A stretch of DNA of 64,000 nt from Micropterus salmoides (GCF_014851395.1 NW_024041150.1:42469437-42533436); one strand, 5' to 3'. Positions 48,900 through 61,754 are shown, numbered from the stretch's first letter. The notes: generated by a model from the sequence alone, not told the origin. Translations and numbers: made by a program.

Positions 48900-51800
48900 T
48901 CAGAGGTCGTTCCCTGCTTCTTCAGCAGCACGCTGTTCTGGTTTCTTGTCCTTATGACTTTTATATTTCCAGTCAACAGCCAATCCAACAGCAGCTAAAC
49001 AAACCAGCACAAAAGCTGCTCCCAGTCCGTAGTAAAGACCGTAGTTTCCCACCTCGACGTCTCCGCTGTTGGACCCTGAAGATCAAAGTGCATATTAGTC
49101 AGGAAATGAGTGAACAGTGGAACAGCCTCCATTTACTCTTCTATATCTTCTATATTCCTCATGTTTGACTCTCAGAATCAACATGGAATAAACTGCAGCT
49201 ACAACATGGCACACAGACACACTGACCTCCACAAACTCACCTGAAACCTCCAGCTGAATGATTCTGATTGGCTCAGTCTTAATAATGGCTCTCTTACGTC
49301 TTGATCCACCTGCTGCAACTCGACACTCGTATGTTCCAGCGTCGTTGCTACTCACGTTCTTCAGAATTAAAGACACGTCTCCGTCCTTCAGCTCTCTGTC
49401 CACCAGCTGCACCCGGTCCTTAAAGGATGGATGCTGCTGGGTTTTAACTGAGCGTCCATCTCTGTGAAAGAGGACGTAGTCTGGCTCCAGGTCTGGTCTG
49501 CTCCACTCTACAGCTCTGATGGAGGCTTCACCAGCCTGACATGGCAGAATGACATCATCTCCAGGTTTCACTCGTACCACATCTAAAAACAATAAAACAT
49601 CAGAGAGAAAAAGTAATTACATTTCTTTGCTTCAACAGAAGAACCTGAGATCACGGGAACTAGAGGTGTGAATCTTCAGACGCGTCACGATCCGATTACG
49701 ATTCAGAGGGCTGCGGCGTGAATATAAAATGTTTAGTGTTTATTTTCTATACAGGATTTATTTTTTCTCACTGTGTGACTTAGTAATGTTAAAGCAAAGT
49801 TATGACATGCTACTTTCTAACGTTACTTCCTATAAATGCAGCGAACGTTACAAAGCTGCTAAAGTACGTAGTGTTGGTGTCCTGCTCAGCTTCCAGACCA
49901 GAGTCTGAAGACCGGGGGAGACGTTAGTGGTAACCTTCACTGTCCAGCAGATGATCAACAACAGCCTTTTATTAACGGACACTCTGTAAATTTACAGCCA
50001 GACTAACAACTTACTAGGACGGTTCAACATTGTGATGCATATAGAAGAATAGAATAGACTTTATTGATCCCACAATGGGGAAATTCACTCGTTGCATCAA
50101 CAAACCAAAAACGGAAGCATACAGTAGACAAATAAAATTACATTAAATTACAATAAAATAATTAAAATTGGAGTATAGATGTACGCGACTTACAGATGCA
50201 GGTTGATTTGAGCCTATTCTACTCATCTTAGCACTTAACGTGCCAATGTAGCAACAATTGCCATATGGCTTGTTGAGTTTTAAAAAGTTAAAACAAACTT
50301 AATGTACTCCAGTGTTTCAGTGCTTTCCTTCAAATGTAAACCTGCAGGATTTTAGGCCAAACGATTGCATTAGAATGTTGATTAAACCATTGTTTGTATC
50401 CTCTTTGTAATGTAAAGAAGACGGACACCTCTTTGTTTAGTGCCAGAAGGACAGTTTTTTGACTGTTTCATTGACACTTAAGATAGGGTGTCAACCATTT
50501 TGTAGACAAGCCCTGTTGTTCTCCATGATTAGTTTAGAGCAAAAGACTGTTTATTCCTGTAGATTGAAGGGGGTTTCACGTCTGGGATCAGTGCTCTTTT
50601 GTTCGACCAAAAGTAATATAGAGCATTAAGGTACACCCTTCCTAATTGGGTGACGAAGAAGTGACCAAACGACCAATGGCTATGGTCCTGGGCCATTTGG
50701 AGGAAAAGACCCGCCTACATACCTGGAGGATATTAACAATTCATTTTGCGAGAATCAGGACTGTAAGCTGTGGATCTGAAAAGAGGAACAACTTTCCAGT
50801 CAACTGCAGTGTTTTTGTTTTGTTGTTTGTTCTGTAATGCCATCTTTTATTCACCTATATTTTTATTAAATTTTCTTGTTAATTTTCATTGAACTGAGCC
50901 TCTCCTTTCTCAAAATCTGAAAAACGCAACAGGCTCCAATCATTCAACTAGTAACAGTATTTTTTTTCCCCCCAGGCACCATTTATTTATTCTAATTCCG
51001 TCCATACAGCAGCCACATCCATTCACAGAAAAACATCGTCGCTGTTTAAGAGTGTAACTTCGCTTCTCTTCCTCATCTTAAAAGAAACACACACACTTGT
51101 CATTCATAATTTACCTTTGAAGAGTAACTGTGGAAACTGGACTACAATTTGAGCTTCGTGGGGGTCTGTAGTATAACGTCCATTACCGGCAGGGTTTAAT
51201 AAATAAATAAATAATTAAATAAATAAATAACAGAAGTCTGGACAGACAGAGACTTCATTGCTCATTACGTGGTCACACAGCAGCACACTACTTGCCCCAG
51301 ATGTGTGAAATACTGCAAAAAAGTTTAAGTTCCAAAAGCCTGAAATAAACCAACAAAGACTACTGCTCAAGGAGAGACACAAACCCGCCCTTCATGGTCT
51401 CATATTAATTATTATTAATCATGTTGTAATGACGTTCATGTGGTGCGCAGCATAGTTCATTTTAGCCTGTTTCTTATTAATGTCAATAATAATTTCAGTG
51501 AAAATACATATATGATTAGAAATAATGGTTGTTGGTAAATGAATTAGTGACCCCCCACAGATGCAGGATTTTACTGCTTCCATGAGAGCTCAGACCTCCT
51601 GATGGACCGACACCAGAACCCTGCTGGACTATCAAACTGTAACATCTGTAAAAATGAACACAACATGTTTACCTGTATCGATCATTTTGTAAATATCCAC
51701 TTTTAAAAATGAATGGAGACACAAAAGTTAGCAGCCTACTGTAGAAATACTTTCACTTTATTCACTGTATTCACACAAATTACACAGTTAGAAAAGAAGC

Positions 51801-53080
51801 CGGCAGCAGTGACTGATTTATACAAAACATTAAAAAAGTCCATCAAATAGCCTGTCTTTGTTGTGAGAGACCCAGGTTCAGTCCCCCACTGCGACCGATC
51901 CACCAATGTGTCCCTGAGGAAGAGACTTAACCCCAACTCGTTATGAATCCTGAAGCTGCTTCAATCAGCTGTGCAGGGACAGATTAAATCATGCAGGACA
52001 GGAGGAAACACCGTTGTAGTAACGCTACATAAACTTCAACTAAAATTATTTCATACAGCCAGCAGAGACTTTGCTGTTTAAGTGTGAAAAAGCTTCACTG
52101 AACGGTCTAAACGATATAGATCTTTCTTTTATCTACTTTTGGACTAATAACTAACCTGAGCGTCGTCAACATATTAAGACAAATGCAGACCTTCTAAAGT
52201 TTTAGAAGCCTGAAATAAACCAACAAAGACTACTGCTCAAGGAGAGACGCAAACCCTTCATGGTCTCATATTTATTATTATTATTAATCATGTCGTAATG
52301 ACGTTCATGCGGTGCGCAGCATAGTTCATTTGGAAAACGTGTTTGTGTTTATCTTACCCATTTGTCTTTAAAATAATGGTTGTTGGTAAATGAATTAGTG
52401 ACCCCCACAGATGATGATTAAGAGCTCACACCGTAACTAGAACCCTGCTGGACTGTCAAACTGTACAATCCGTAAAAATGAACACACATGCAACACAACA
52501 TGTTTACATGTATCAATAATATTGTAAATATCCACTTTTTAAAATGAATGGAGACAATAGCCTACTGTAATAATACTTTCACTTTATTCACTGTATAAAC
52601 ACAGATTACACTGTTACAAAATAAGCTGGCAGCAGTCACTGATTTGCATGATCCAAAACATTTTAAAAAGTCTGAATGCATGGGTCTTGGCATGTTCCGT
52701 CAAAATATCTACCACTATCAATATTTGTACATCTAAATCGCGCATAAACTTCAACCAAGATCAATTCGTACAGCCAGCAAGTCTTTGCACACTGTTTAAC
52801 GCTGAGCGCGAAAAGCTACACGATATCATTTTATCTTCTTTTGGACAACTGTAGCTACATACAGTCTATGAGTAGCTTACATTATCCAAAGGAGGAAAAA
52901 AGCTAATCCTGCTACTTCAGGAGCCCAAGGCCCCGTTACAACACCTACAAAAGACCTTTTAGGACAAGATGACAGTATTTTATAAAAATAATCTTTCCTG
53001 CCTCCATGAATCAATAAAAGCTCGTATTTACCAGAAGCTGCTGGAGACAGAAGGACCAACAGGAACACAAACTTCTCCAT
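48900..53080 (-). CDS. Gene D: single-IgV-domain membrane receptor, complete
   Basis: Exons on the minus strand: 53032-53080 (leader), 49241-49582 (V), 48900-49075 (stalk, membrane, tail). All joins are phase 1, giving 188 residues. Leader MEKFVFLLVLLSPAAS, preceded by CACCTCCTCT as in the other live leaders. The V domain has DDVILPC, the core Trp, NVSSNDAGTYEC and SRRKR. The stalk GDVEVGNYGLYYG matches gene C; the helix LGAAFVLVCLAAVGLAVDW carries an Asp near its inner end; the tail is KYKSHKDKKPEQRAAEEAGN then DL. No ITIM or ITAM. Intron 1 (3.4 kb) near the V exon is A-like, while the downstream part is C-like, so D appears to be a mosaic. The leader-to-V link is inferred from phase, order and strand. 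Confidence 0.85.
49908..53031. other. Intron 1 of gene D: repeats, no other gene
   Basis: Includes a fish LINE 3'-end-like 'ACTTTATTGATCCCACAATGGGGAAATTC' stretch at 50055-50090, the block repeated at 32100-32780 (51150-51860 and again 52190-52740) and SINE remains at 51850-51935. The small frames have no family signature. Confidence 0.5.
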
Positions 53081-53544
53081 GAGAGAGGAGGTGAAGTCTG
53101 TCTGCTGCTTTCAAGTTACCTGCTCTTTCTCTGACAGTGGGGAGGGGAGCTGCAGAGGAACTGCTGCACTGCCTCCTCACTGTTGCGACACTGTTGGGTG
53201 GGTGAAGTCCAGGCAGGAAGGTCTAAGGTTAAGTTAACATTACTGAAAATGTGGTGGAAAATAACTCTTCACAATTTGATTATGTGTTTAATCTTTTGTT
53301 TGCACAAACAGCAGCTATGAAACTGCCTGCTATAAATCTGCGGTATAAAAGAGAATAAATGTTGTATTTGTGTCATGGCCGGTCACTAAACTGACTTCCT
53401 CACCCTCACATCGTCCCGTCAGGTAGAAACTGTTGCTTTCTGGGGAAGAAACTGCTTCTTAGCGATATCCGGAGTCCTCTACAGTCTGCGCCTCCGCCAT
53501 GATCCAGCATAGAAAATCCAACAGAGAACAACAGATCCAGACAA

Positions 53545-53615
53545 CAGACCCGCTCCTGCTGCTCCTGCTGCTGCTCCTGCTGCTCCTCCTGCTGCTCCTG
53601 CTGCTCCCTCTGTAT
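53545..53615 (+). repeat. (CTCCTGCTG)n microsatellite
   Basis: Imperfect CTG/CTC triplet repeat; the Ser/Ala/Gly-rich frames across it are artefacts. Confidence 0.9.
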
Positions 53616-53909
53616 AACATAACCAGTCTGTAATGTGTCTGCTGTCTTTTTTTTGTTTTGTAGAAATCTTTAGGGATGGGACGCTCGATACTGACGTGTG
53701 GACGCTGTGTTGAGGTCGGTTCTTCTTCTTCTTCTTTAATGGCGGATTGCAAACAACTTTTAAGTGCATACCGCCACCTACTGTACTGGAGTGTGTAACA
53801 TCATATCAGTCCGCTATCAACCTCAATAAGGTGCTCTCATATTCTGTTCACCAACCCAGTGTCTTTAAGAAATTTAAATAATGCCTTCCTGGTGATTCTT
53901 ATACCCCCA

Positions 53910-56900
53910 TCAGATTCCAGTCCCGCCCTGCTTCCTGAACCCTATCTTGAAATATCTGTCTTTCCAACTCAAACAATATGCAGTGCAAAATGATATGTTC
54001 AATATTTTCTTTAACACCACAGTTTTCACACTTTTCACTATTCCTTTTCCCAATAAAAACAAGGTGCCATTCAGTCCTGTGTGATCTACTCTTAGTCTTG
54101 TCATAATAATTTCCTCCCGCCTGCTCCTTTCGCTATAATTTTTATTACTGACAGACTTTTGTATTTTATAGTAACTCCTTCCTTTCCTGTCTTCCTCCCA
54201 CCATTTCTGCCATATTTCAGTACCTTTCTTCTTAATGGCTGTTTTTCCATCTCCTTTTCCTAGAGGTATTTGAACTGTTATTTCCTTTTGTAATGCCTCT
54301 TTTGCTAGTTTGTGTGCAATCTCATTTCCATTTACTCCCTCATGAGCTGGCACCCAGCAAAACTGATCATCTGTCCCTCCCCGATGTAATCTTAACAAGT
54401 TGTGAAACATTTCTATCAATAGGTCTTCTCTGACAGATGTCATTGACTGAATGCTTTTAATAACTGCTAAGGAGTCTGTGCATAATATCACCCTATCAGG
54501 TCTGACCTCTTCAACCCACTGTAATGCTATAATGACTGTATGCTGTATATACAGATAGCCTATCTGATAATCGTTTTGAGATATTTATTTTGAATTCTGG
54601 TATATATATTCCAGTTCCCACACATTCCTGTTTGTTTTTAGATCCATCTGTATAGATTTTTAGATAATTATGGAAACTGTTTCTCAGATAGCTGCTAGTC
54701 CGTATTCCCACTTCCTCTATTCTCCATCCTCTTTTCTTTTCCAGTATACTAAAATCTGTTTTCATGTCTGGATAGAGCCAAGGTTGAATGTTACTGACTG
54801 GACTGGGTGTGCTGAAATCTAATGCTTCCATTCTGTATTCCCTGACTCTCTTTTCCCCCGTCCATCCAAACCCATGCCCCCGAAACTTGAAATACTCTCC
54901 ACAATCCTTTGTTATCTCCTTTGCAGGGTTTTCTTTCCCACTTCCTTTCAATCTGACCCAATATGCTAGCGCTAGTTTCTCTCTTCTTAACTCCAGTGGT
55001 GTCTCTCCAGCTTCTATGAGTATTGTGTTAATGGGAGTTGTCTTAATGGCTCCAATGCATCTCCGTAAAGCTCTGTATTGTAATTTATTAATTTTTTCCA
55101 ATGTTGTTTTTGCTGCTGCATCATATACTATGCAACTATAATCTATTAATGACCTCATGCATGCTCTATATATGTCAATTAGTGACTGTTTATCTGCACC
55201 CCAGTCACATCCCGCCACCGCTCTCAGTAAATTAATAACTTGTTTGCATTTAGTTTCCAATTGCTGTGTGTTTTCCATGTGTACTTACTATCAAACCACA
55301 ATCCCAAATACTTAAATTCATTTACTTTTTCCATTGGCTGCTGATATAGAAAAAGCTTTTCTACATGACACTTTCGCTTGTTTGTGAACACCATATAACA
55401 GGATTTGCTTGTTGATATTTTAAATCCCCACTTGAATGACCACTTCTCTACTTTCCCTATTGCTTTCCTAATGTTCTCTAACACATATGACTCATTTCTT
55501 CCTCTCATCCATATGGCCCCATCATCTGTATAACGCTGATTTGATGTGTCCATCTAAATCTGAAAATATCATTAATCATAATGTTGAAATAATTGCGCTC
55601 CCCTGTGGAATGCCATTATTTACCTTAAACTCTGTAGAAATTTCTGATCCAACCTTTACTCTAATTTTCCTATCTGTTAAAAAGTCTAGTATCCAGTTAT
55701 AAATCCTTCCTTCAAACCCCATTCTATTTAGTTTAATAAGTAGTCCTTCCCTCCACATAGTATCATATGCCTTCTCAATGTCAAAATACACTATTAACAT
55801 CAGCTCTTTCATTTTCAGTGCCTTTTCTACCTCATTACTTAACGAGAGCATCTGTTGTGGAGCGCCCTTTCCGAAATGCATTTTGTATATTACTCAGTAG
55901 TCCTCTCTGTTCCATTACATGTGATAACCTACGAACTATTATCCTCTCCATCCGTTTGCATAAGTGTGATGTCAGAGCTATGGGTCTATAATTACCAGGA
56001 TTGGTTGGGTCTTTACCAGGTTTGCTAAACGGTAGTATAACTGCACTTTTCCAACTTCTCGGTATTACTCCATCCTTCCATATTTTATTGAACAGTCTTA
56101 ACACTAGCTTATTTGACCCTACTGGCAGCTGTCGGAACATGGCATAACATAACTGGTCTTGTCCTGGGGCTGTATATCCCGTGCCAAGCAGAGCTATATT
56201 GAGTTCTGTTATTGTAAAATCCACATCTAAAGTTGTTGTACCATCCTCCCTCTTCAGCTTCACGTCCTTATTTTCTCTGAGTGCCAGGTCTTTCTGTTGC
56301 TTATGAATATCCATAAGGTGATCACCACTATGCACAGCCGCAAAAGCCCTACCCAACATCTCTGTCTTTTCTTTGTCTGACACCACCGTCTTTCCTCCAT
56401 CTATCAAAGCTGGGATTTTAATCGCTTTCCTTTTCCCACTCATTCTTTTAAACATAGACCATATATCCCCTAACTCTACACCTCTACCTATGGTGGAACA
56501 GAACTCTCTCCAACTTTTCTTTTTGGTTAAATTAATTGTCCTACGTGCCACTGCCCTTTTCCTTTGAAAATCCAAAACACTCTCTTGTGATAAATTCTTC
56601 TTTAATGTTTTAAAGGCTTTGTAGCTCTGCTACACTCCTCATTCCACCAGGGACCACTTTCTTCCTGCCCTTTGTTGTTCTGTTTGGAATACTTAAATGT
56701 GCTGCATTTATAATGTGTTCTGTAATTTCACCTTCAAACGTCCCAAGGTTTGCTGACTTCGTACAACATAACCTAAATTTTTCCCAGTCTGCTTTCTCAA
56801 AGCACCATCTGTTACTCGTACTTTCTTCTTGGAAACATACATTTGTGTTAATAATAGTGAGAACTGGAAAATGGTCACTTCCTATGGTAGAATCATTCAT

Positions 56901-57421
56901 AACAAACCATTCACATGCTTTTACCAAATTATCTGATACCAGTGTGATATCTAAACATGATGTTTTACCCCTGTTCACATCCATTCGTGTTCCCTGTCCA
57001 TTATTAATGCAGACCAGTGATCTTTCTTCCATCATTTCTTCAATTATGTCCCCATTATTATCTGTGTGATTGCTGCCCCATAAGCTGTTGTCTGCATTAA
57101 AGTCTCCACACCATATGTCTTTCCTGTATACAGTCCCTGCCATTTCATTCAGTTTATTGATATCTAAGTTTTTGCATGGGTTATAGAAATTAATCAATTT
57201 AATGTTTCCCTCTTTCCTTGGGCTATAGATTTCAGCTATTATACATTTGAATCTTCTGAGCTTGGGGATTCCCTGTAGGCCAACCTATCCTTGATAAAGG
57301 TGATGCACCCTCCACCAGTTTGGTTGTTAGGTCTATCGTACCTTATAGCACTAAACCCTGATATCACAAATCTAGTCTCGTAACCAAGTTTCTTGTACAC
57401 ATATTGCATCTGGAACAACAT
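53910..57421 (-). pseudogene. ORF2 of the I/Nimb-like LINE (EN-RT-RNase H), multiply frameshifted
   Basis: Endonuclease: WCGDFNADNSLWG and GSDHFPV (57197-56610). Reverse transcriptase: NYRPIALTSHLCKRMERIIV (56575-55835), VYFDIEKAYDTMWREGL and GIPQGSAI (55881-55576), RYTDDGAIWM (55553 on, block C with Thr in place of Ala). RNase H: IYTDGSKN (55278-54511), then ILCTDSLAVIKS and CWVPAHEGVNGNEIAHKLA (54491-53910). A small deletion near 54540 removes the RNase H Glu region (TAELVA expected, TAYSHY found). At least five frame breaks. Confidence 0.85.
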
Positions 57422-57630
57422 CTAATTCATGAATGTAGTTTTTGAATTCTTGACCATTAGCTATAAGACTTCTTGCGTTCCACTGTAGTATGTGAAGAAC
57501 CATTATAAGCGTCCTAACCCTCAGTTTGTGTATTTCCATTTTCAGTTACCGTCAACACATGTATTTGATCTGCTTTATATCTTTCATATCAAGAGGTTTT
57601 CCTGCTGCTTCTACAATAGCCTTAATTCTG

Positions 57631-58535
57631 TCACTTTTCATTGATGGTGTGACATATGAAACCCACAAAGTTCACTTTTTTCACTATCAACGTATCATCA
57701 TCAACTTTACATTTATGCTCGCAACCATTCTGTGTGTGAGCTGGAATCTGGTTTTGTGTCTGATTAACTGCTGTTATGTTTCTTTGGACAATTCCACTGG
57801 AGTTTTTGTTATTTGATCCTGTTTTTCTTACTTTCTTTAGAGCTTCTGCATATGATACTTTGTTCAATATCTTCACCTTTTGGGCTTCTCTGGCTTCTCT
57901 TCGCACTTCACATCCACCAAATGCAGCACTATGCTCTCCTCCACAGTTACAACATTTAATCTTTGCATCCTTTTCACAATTTCCATACTTGTGCTGGCCC
58001 CCGCATCTAGCACACCTTAGCTTTCCTTTGCACTGCTGAGCTGTGTGCCCCATCCTTTGACATTTATAGCATCTGATAGGGGAGGGATGTATTCTCTCAC
58101 GCTGTAATTTATGTATCCCATTTGGACTGACTTAGGGAGGGTTCTCTCAAATTGCACAACCACAGATAGTGTGTCTTTTAATGATCCATCTCGTTTGCTT
58201 TTTAGTCTAGTAGCCTCAACTGCTTTGCCTCCCTGAATCTCATTTTTAACATCTTCCATTGACATATTCAAAGGGACTCCTGATATAACTCCTCTAACCT
58301 TTGCTGTTGCTCCTGGGATGTGGGCCTTCATCCTTTCCCCTTGAAGTGTGGACATACTAAGAATCTTTTCTTGTTGTTTGCTGCTTGCATGTAATAGTAT
58401 TCGTTTATTGCTCAAAAATCTTGCAAATTTGATTTTGCCAATCTCCTTCTCAATCGCCTTGGTAAGTTTAATTGGGTGATAGTGTCCACCATCCTGATTG
58501 AACTCAATTATAACTTTCCAATCGTTTCCTTGCAC
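57631..58535 (-). pseudogene. ORF1 of the I/Nimb-like LINE (gag-like, CCHC zinc knuckles)
   Basis: First part 58535-58017 (starts MQGNDWKVIIEFNQDG) has an RRM-like nucleic-acid chaperone fold region with RGVISGVPLNMSMEDVKNEI. A one-base shift near 58085 separates it from CYKCQRMGHTAQQC, CARCGGQHKYGNC and CCNCGGEHSAAFGGC, three zinc knuckles. The second part ends at 57631. It binds the element's RNA in such LINEs. Confidence 0.8.
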
Positions 58536-58740
58536 TTTTCCGTATTCTCAGGCTTCTGTTTCTCACTCTTGCTAGCTCTCAGTTTCTTGTTATTACTTCC
58601 CTCGCAGGTCTCGCTATGTTCTGACCAACTTTTCCCTCTCTCTTTCTCTCAAGTCCCTTTTCAATCTTACAGATCTGGACATCATCCACTCCATCTCATC
58701 CCCATCTGAACTTCTTGCAATGTGGGAGCTCAGCCAGCAG

Positions 58741-59042
58741 AGGTCACTCTGCCCCCTTCTGTGGCGCCAACAGGCAACAAGGTTTTGACCTTTTGACTTG
58801 TGTTTATATCACAGAGAAGGCTGCACTGCTACCAGAGGAAGCTGATCACTGAGTTTGAAGGGTGTGCAGAACTTCACCTGCCTCCAGCTTCTCTTTCAAT
58901 GGCACTAAAGCTGCTAAAAACTGTCAGCTTCCATCTACTGCTGCCCCTTCTGTGTCAAAACAAAACTTTTCCAAAACAAATCTGTAGAGTTGTAACTTTT
59001 ATTTTCCTTTGCAATTTTCTCCAGTGTAATATACTTATTATA
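58741..59042 (+). other. Unassigned stretch between LINE and direct repeat
   Basis: An acceptor-like ATATCACAG at 58813 opens a frame with MALKLLKTVSFHLLLPLLCQ (58892 on), which looks leader-like, but no donor or partner exon is recognised. It could be an orphan exon or chance. Confidence 0.25.
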
Positions 59043-60363
59043 TTAGTTAAGTAGATTAAATATCTTTAATGCAGCCTGTTGTTCTCATTAGTTATGTAGG
59101 CCTACTTGTGAGTGAAACCTGGTGAGCATAATTGTGAGTAAAAAAGCATCTCCTCAAGCTCTGGGGCTTTCAATTGTTGGTTTGAAATTGAGTCCCAAGA
59201 CTGGTGATGTGAGCCTGTGCAGGTTTTGAGGACTGATGATAGTATAAAGGCTGGCCCCAGTCACCTACCATCACTCTCTGTTCAGATAAATGCTGACTGT
59301 CAGGACAAAGCAAAATACCACTCCTGCCTCCAGCACCATAAAAGGGCCCTGTTTCAGAAATTTACATCATAATTTATGGTAACCACACCTTGTAATTGTG
59401 GCACTGTTTTGGTGGATAAGGATAGTGTACAGAGAAGCAGGGCTCTGCAGTGCAACTCTTTCACTTTTAAATGATTTACAAGCAGAGTGGGTCAGTGAAG
59501 ACTAAAACCTACTGTAAATGTTGTGTTAATGTTGTAATATTATTATTATTATACTATTTCGTCCTCCAGGTTGGGGTTAGAGCCTCTGCAGTGACAGATG
59601 TAGATCTGTCAGGATGTCATTGTGTCAATACAGCGTCCTCCTGAGAGCAACACATTCTCCTTGTACTGTTTTACATCCGTTTGTTTACATAAAGTGTGGC
59701 GTGGGTTGTGTGTGCATGTTGCAAATCAGTAAGTTAAAAAGCTGGAACATTTGACTTTCACTTCCATAAGCCTCCACTGGTTTTCACATCATAAAACTTT
59801 GCACACAATGAGAAGAAGGTCAGGCACATTATAAATATGTATATAAGAAACTGTTATAAATGAATTTTGAGGTACTTAAACATTTTTGGACTACTGTCCT
59901 TAGGAGAAAGGTTAGCGTAGCGCTACAAGCAAATAAGTAAGCTTGGAACAGATCCATGATAATCTCTCATTTTAACCCACGGGATTTAATTTTTACAGAT
60001 CATTTCTTTATAAGAGAGACATTGGTTTCGACTGCAAAGGTGATTTATTAAACATCAATATTTAAAAATCTAAATTGGGCAGTTTTATTAACTACACAAG
60101 CTCAAACAATATTAAACCAACAAGATGTTAATGCCAATGCTGCAGAGATGCTAAAGGATAAAAACAAATTGTTATCTCCTCAGCATCTACAGAAGCCAGA
60201 AATGCAGGGGGTTACCTGAGGGCCACAAGTGTGCCCTGACACCACACACTGGTGCACCACCACCTAAACATAAAACACCACACAATAAGGCTAAGTTGAA
60301 GACACACCACCTGTAACAGAGTCTCATAAAAGGAACCCACATTTAAAATCAGGACACAAATCA
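59043..60363 (+). repeat. Second copy of the 1.35-kb direct repeat
   Basis: Matches 42815-44163 in the same orientation. Ends at the same base where the first copy enters the palindrome arm (44163), so that base was a breakpoint. Confidence 0.92.
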
Positions 60364-60544
60364 GTAGTTGATCAGGCAGCAAAACAGCAGTGGCTACAAC
60401 CCTCAACTAATGCAGTAAATCATCCACCAGCTCTGACTCCACCTCATTCAAGGAGCAGATGTTTAAGGCAACTCAGGGTATCAACCTCCAAGGCCATCTC
60501 TGCGTTGAACTGTGAACTCAATCAAAACAGGCCCTGCAGTCTAC

Positions 60545-60674
60545 AGCAGTGTTTCCCAACCCTCTCCTGGAGGCACACTAGTCCTGCATGTTTTAGATCT
60601 CTCCCTGCTCCCACACAGCTGATTCAAATGATCATCTCCTTATGAACTGCTAAGCTGTTAAATCAGCTGTGTGT
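60545..60674 (+). repeat. Fish dispersed repeat ('CAGTGTTTCCCAACCCTCTCCTGG')
   Basis: GTGTTTCCCAACCCTCTCCT and GATCTCTCCCTGCTCCCACA are typical of a common fish DNA-element end. Joins directly to the truncated hAT copy. Confidence 0.5.
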
Positions 60675-61338
60675 CAGAATCAGGCCCCGATCAGACAGAC
60701 AGCGTGAGGCGCACAGCAGCAGCGCCTTTTTTGGTTGAATTTGGAAAAGAGCAAACGCTGCAGTTTTTATCATGTTGCTAGGCAACGACCCAATCAGCTG
60801 TCCTGTCAGTCTAATCAAAGATTATAGCGTCAGCGATCTGTAGGCTAATCTTTTCGTTTCAAATTGGCAGAAACTTGATCACAACTCACAGGTCTGTGTC
60901 TTTAGTTGTTAAAAATATCTGCTTTAAAAAACAGACAAACGGAGAGCACCTGCTCTGGCTTTGTTTTGAGTGTGTGAGGTGTAGGCCTACAAACACGCAG
61001 GAGACATGGAAAGGGAGATCTGTGTGGGCACATGAGACCCTCAGAAGACACCGCTGGTAGTAGCCTACCAGATGGTCCAGGGGCTTCATCTTAATGACGG
61101 TCGGGTCAAGTCTCATTTTAGGATGAGTCGGGGACAGACTGTTGCAGTCTCAGGACAATCCAAGCAACTGCAAACTTCTGTCAGCACAACCCGTCTCTTC
61201 ACTCATTAGATGAACGCTGCCAATAGAATACAATTAAAAAGGCAACAAACGCATTCTGTGTGATCCACGCGGGGGGGGTCGCGAAATATTTTCAATTTCA
61301 GAAAGGGGTCGGACTGCCAGAAGGGTTAAGAACCCCTG
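60675..61338. mobile_element. Truncated, inverted copy of the hAT-like element
   Basis: Reverse complement of 37241 to about 38170, lacking about 45 bases at its far end and part of the middle. The target duplication GGTTAGAG follows at 61339-61346. Its truncated end is the breakpoint that removed the Ig exons of the second FcR-like copy. Confidence 0.8.
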
Positions 61339-61346
61339 GGTTAGAG

Positions 61347-61560
61347 AAATGGGCATGTTACCGGCAGGTCGCTGGTTCAAATCCTGGGCCGGTATAGGAT
61401 AAATCTGGGTTTGGATTTACTACCACCGAGGTGCCCTTGAGCAAAGACCTCAACTGCCCCAGTGGCGCTGCACAGTGGCCAGCAGGTCAGACTGTGGTTG
61501 TACTGGGCTGAACATGTAACTATGTGAATGTGATCAGGGCCTTCCTGCAAAAGAAAGGCT
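61347..61560 (+). mobile_element. tRNA-derived SINE, mirror of 37040-37240
   Basis: GGCAGGTCGCTGGTTCAAATCC marks the B box; followed by CCGAGGTGCCCTTGAGCAAA. Confidence 0.7.
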
Positions 61561-61754
61561 TCGTCTCATCGAAGTTCCCCTGAATAAATAAAAGTAAAAA
61601 GCAGCAAGATCTGGCAACATCCGTCTTACTTGTGGCATCAAAACTGCATTCAGTGTTTTATTGCATTTGTAAAGTGGCTGTTTCCCTCCACAAACACTAA
61701 CTGTTCTATCAGGGAGTGAATAACTTTTCAGCTGTGACAGAAGAAGTTTTCTCA

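Larger units (their letters stand above)
53715..58740 (-). mobile_element. Nearly full-length I-clade (Nimb-like) LINE, decayed
   Basis: About 5 kb in minus orientation, with ORF1 (gag-like, zinc knuckles), then ORF2 with endonuclease, reverse transcriptase and RNase H in that order. Presence of RNase H after RT and three CCHC knuckles in ORF1 fits the I clade; the 3' end CCGCCATTAAAGAAGAAGAA (seen reversed) is the usual terminus of fish Nimb elements. Several frame breaks show it is inactive. The 5' boundary is approximate and I cannot prove a target duplication. Confidence 0.85.

Noticed and set aside
53459..53769. Ser/Arg- and Ala/Gly-rich minus-strand frames
   Set aside because: Produced by a CTG/CTC microsatellite read in several frames.
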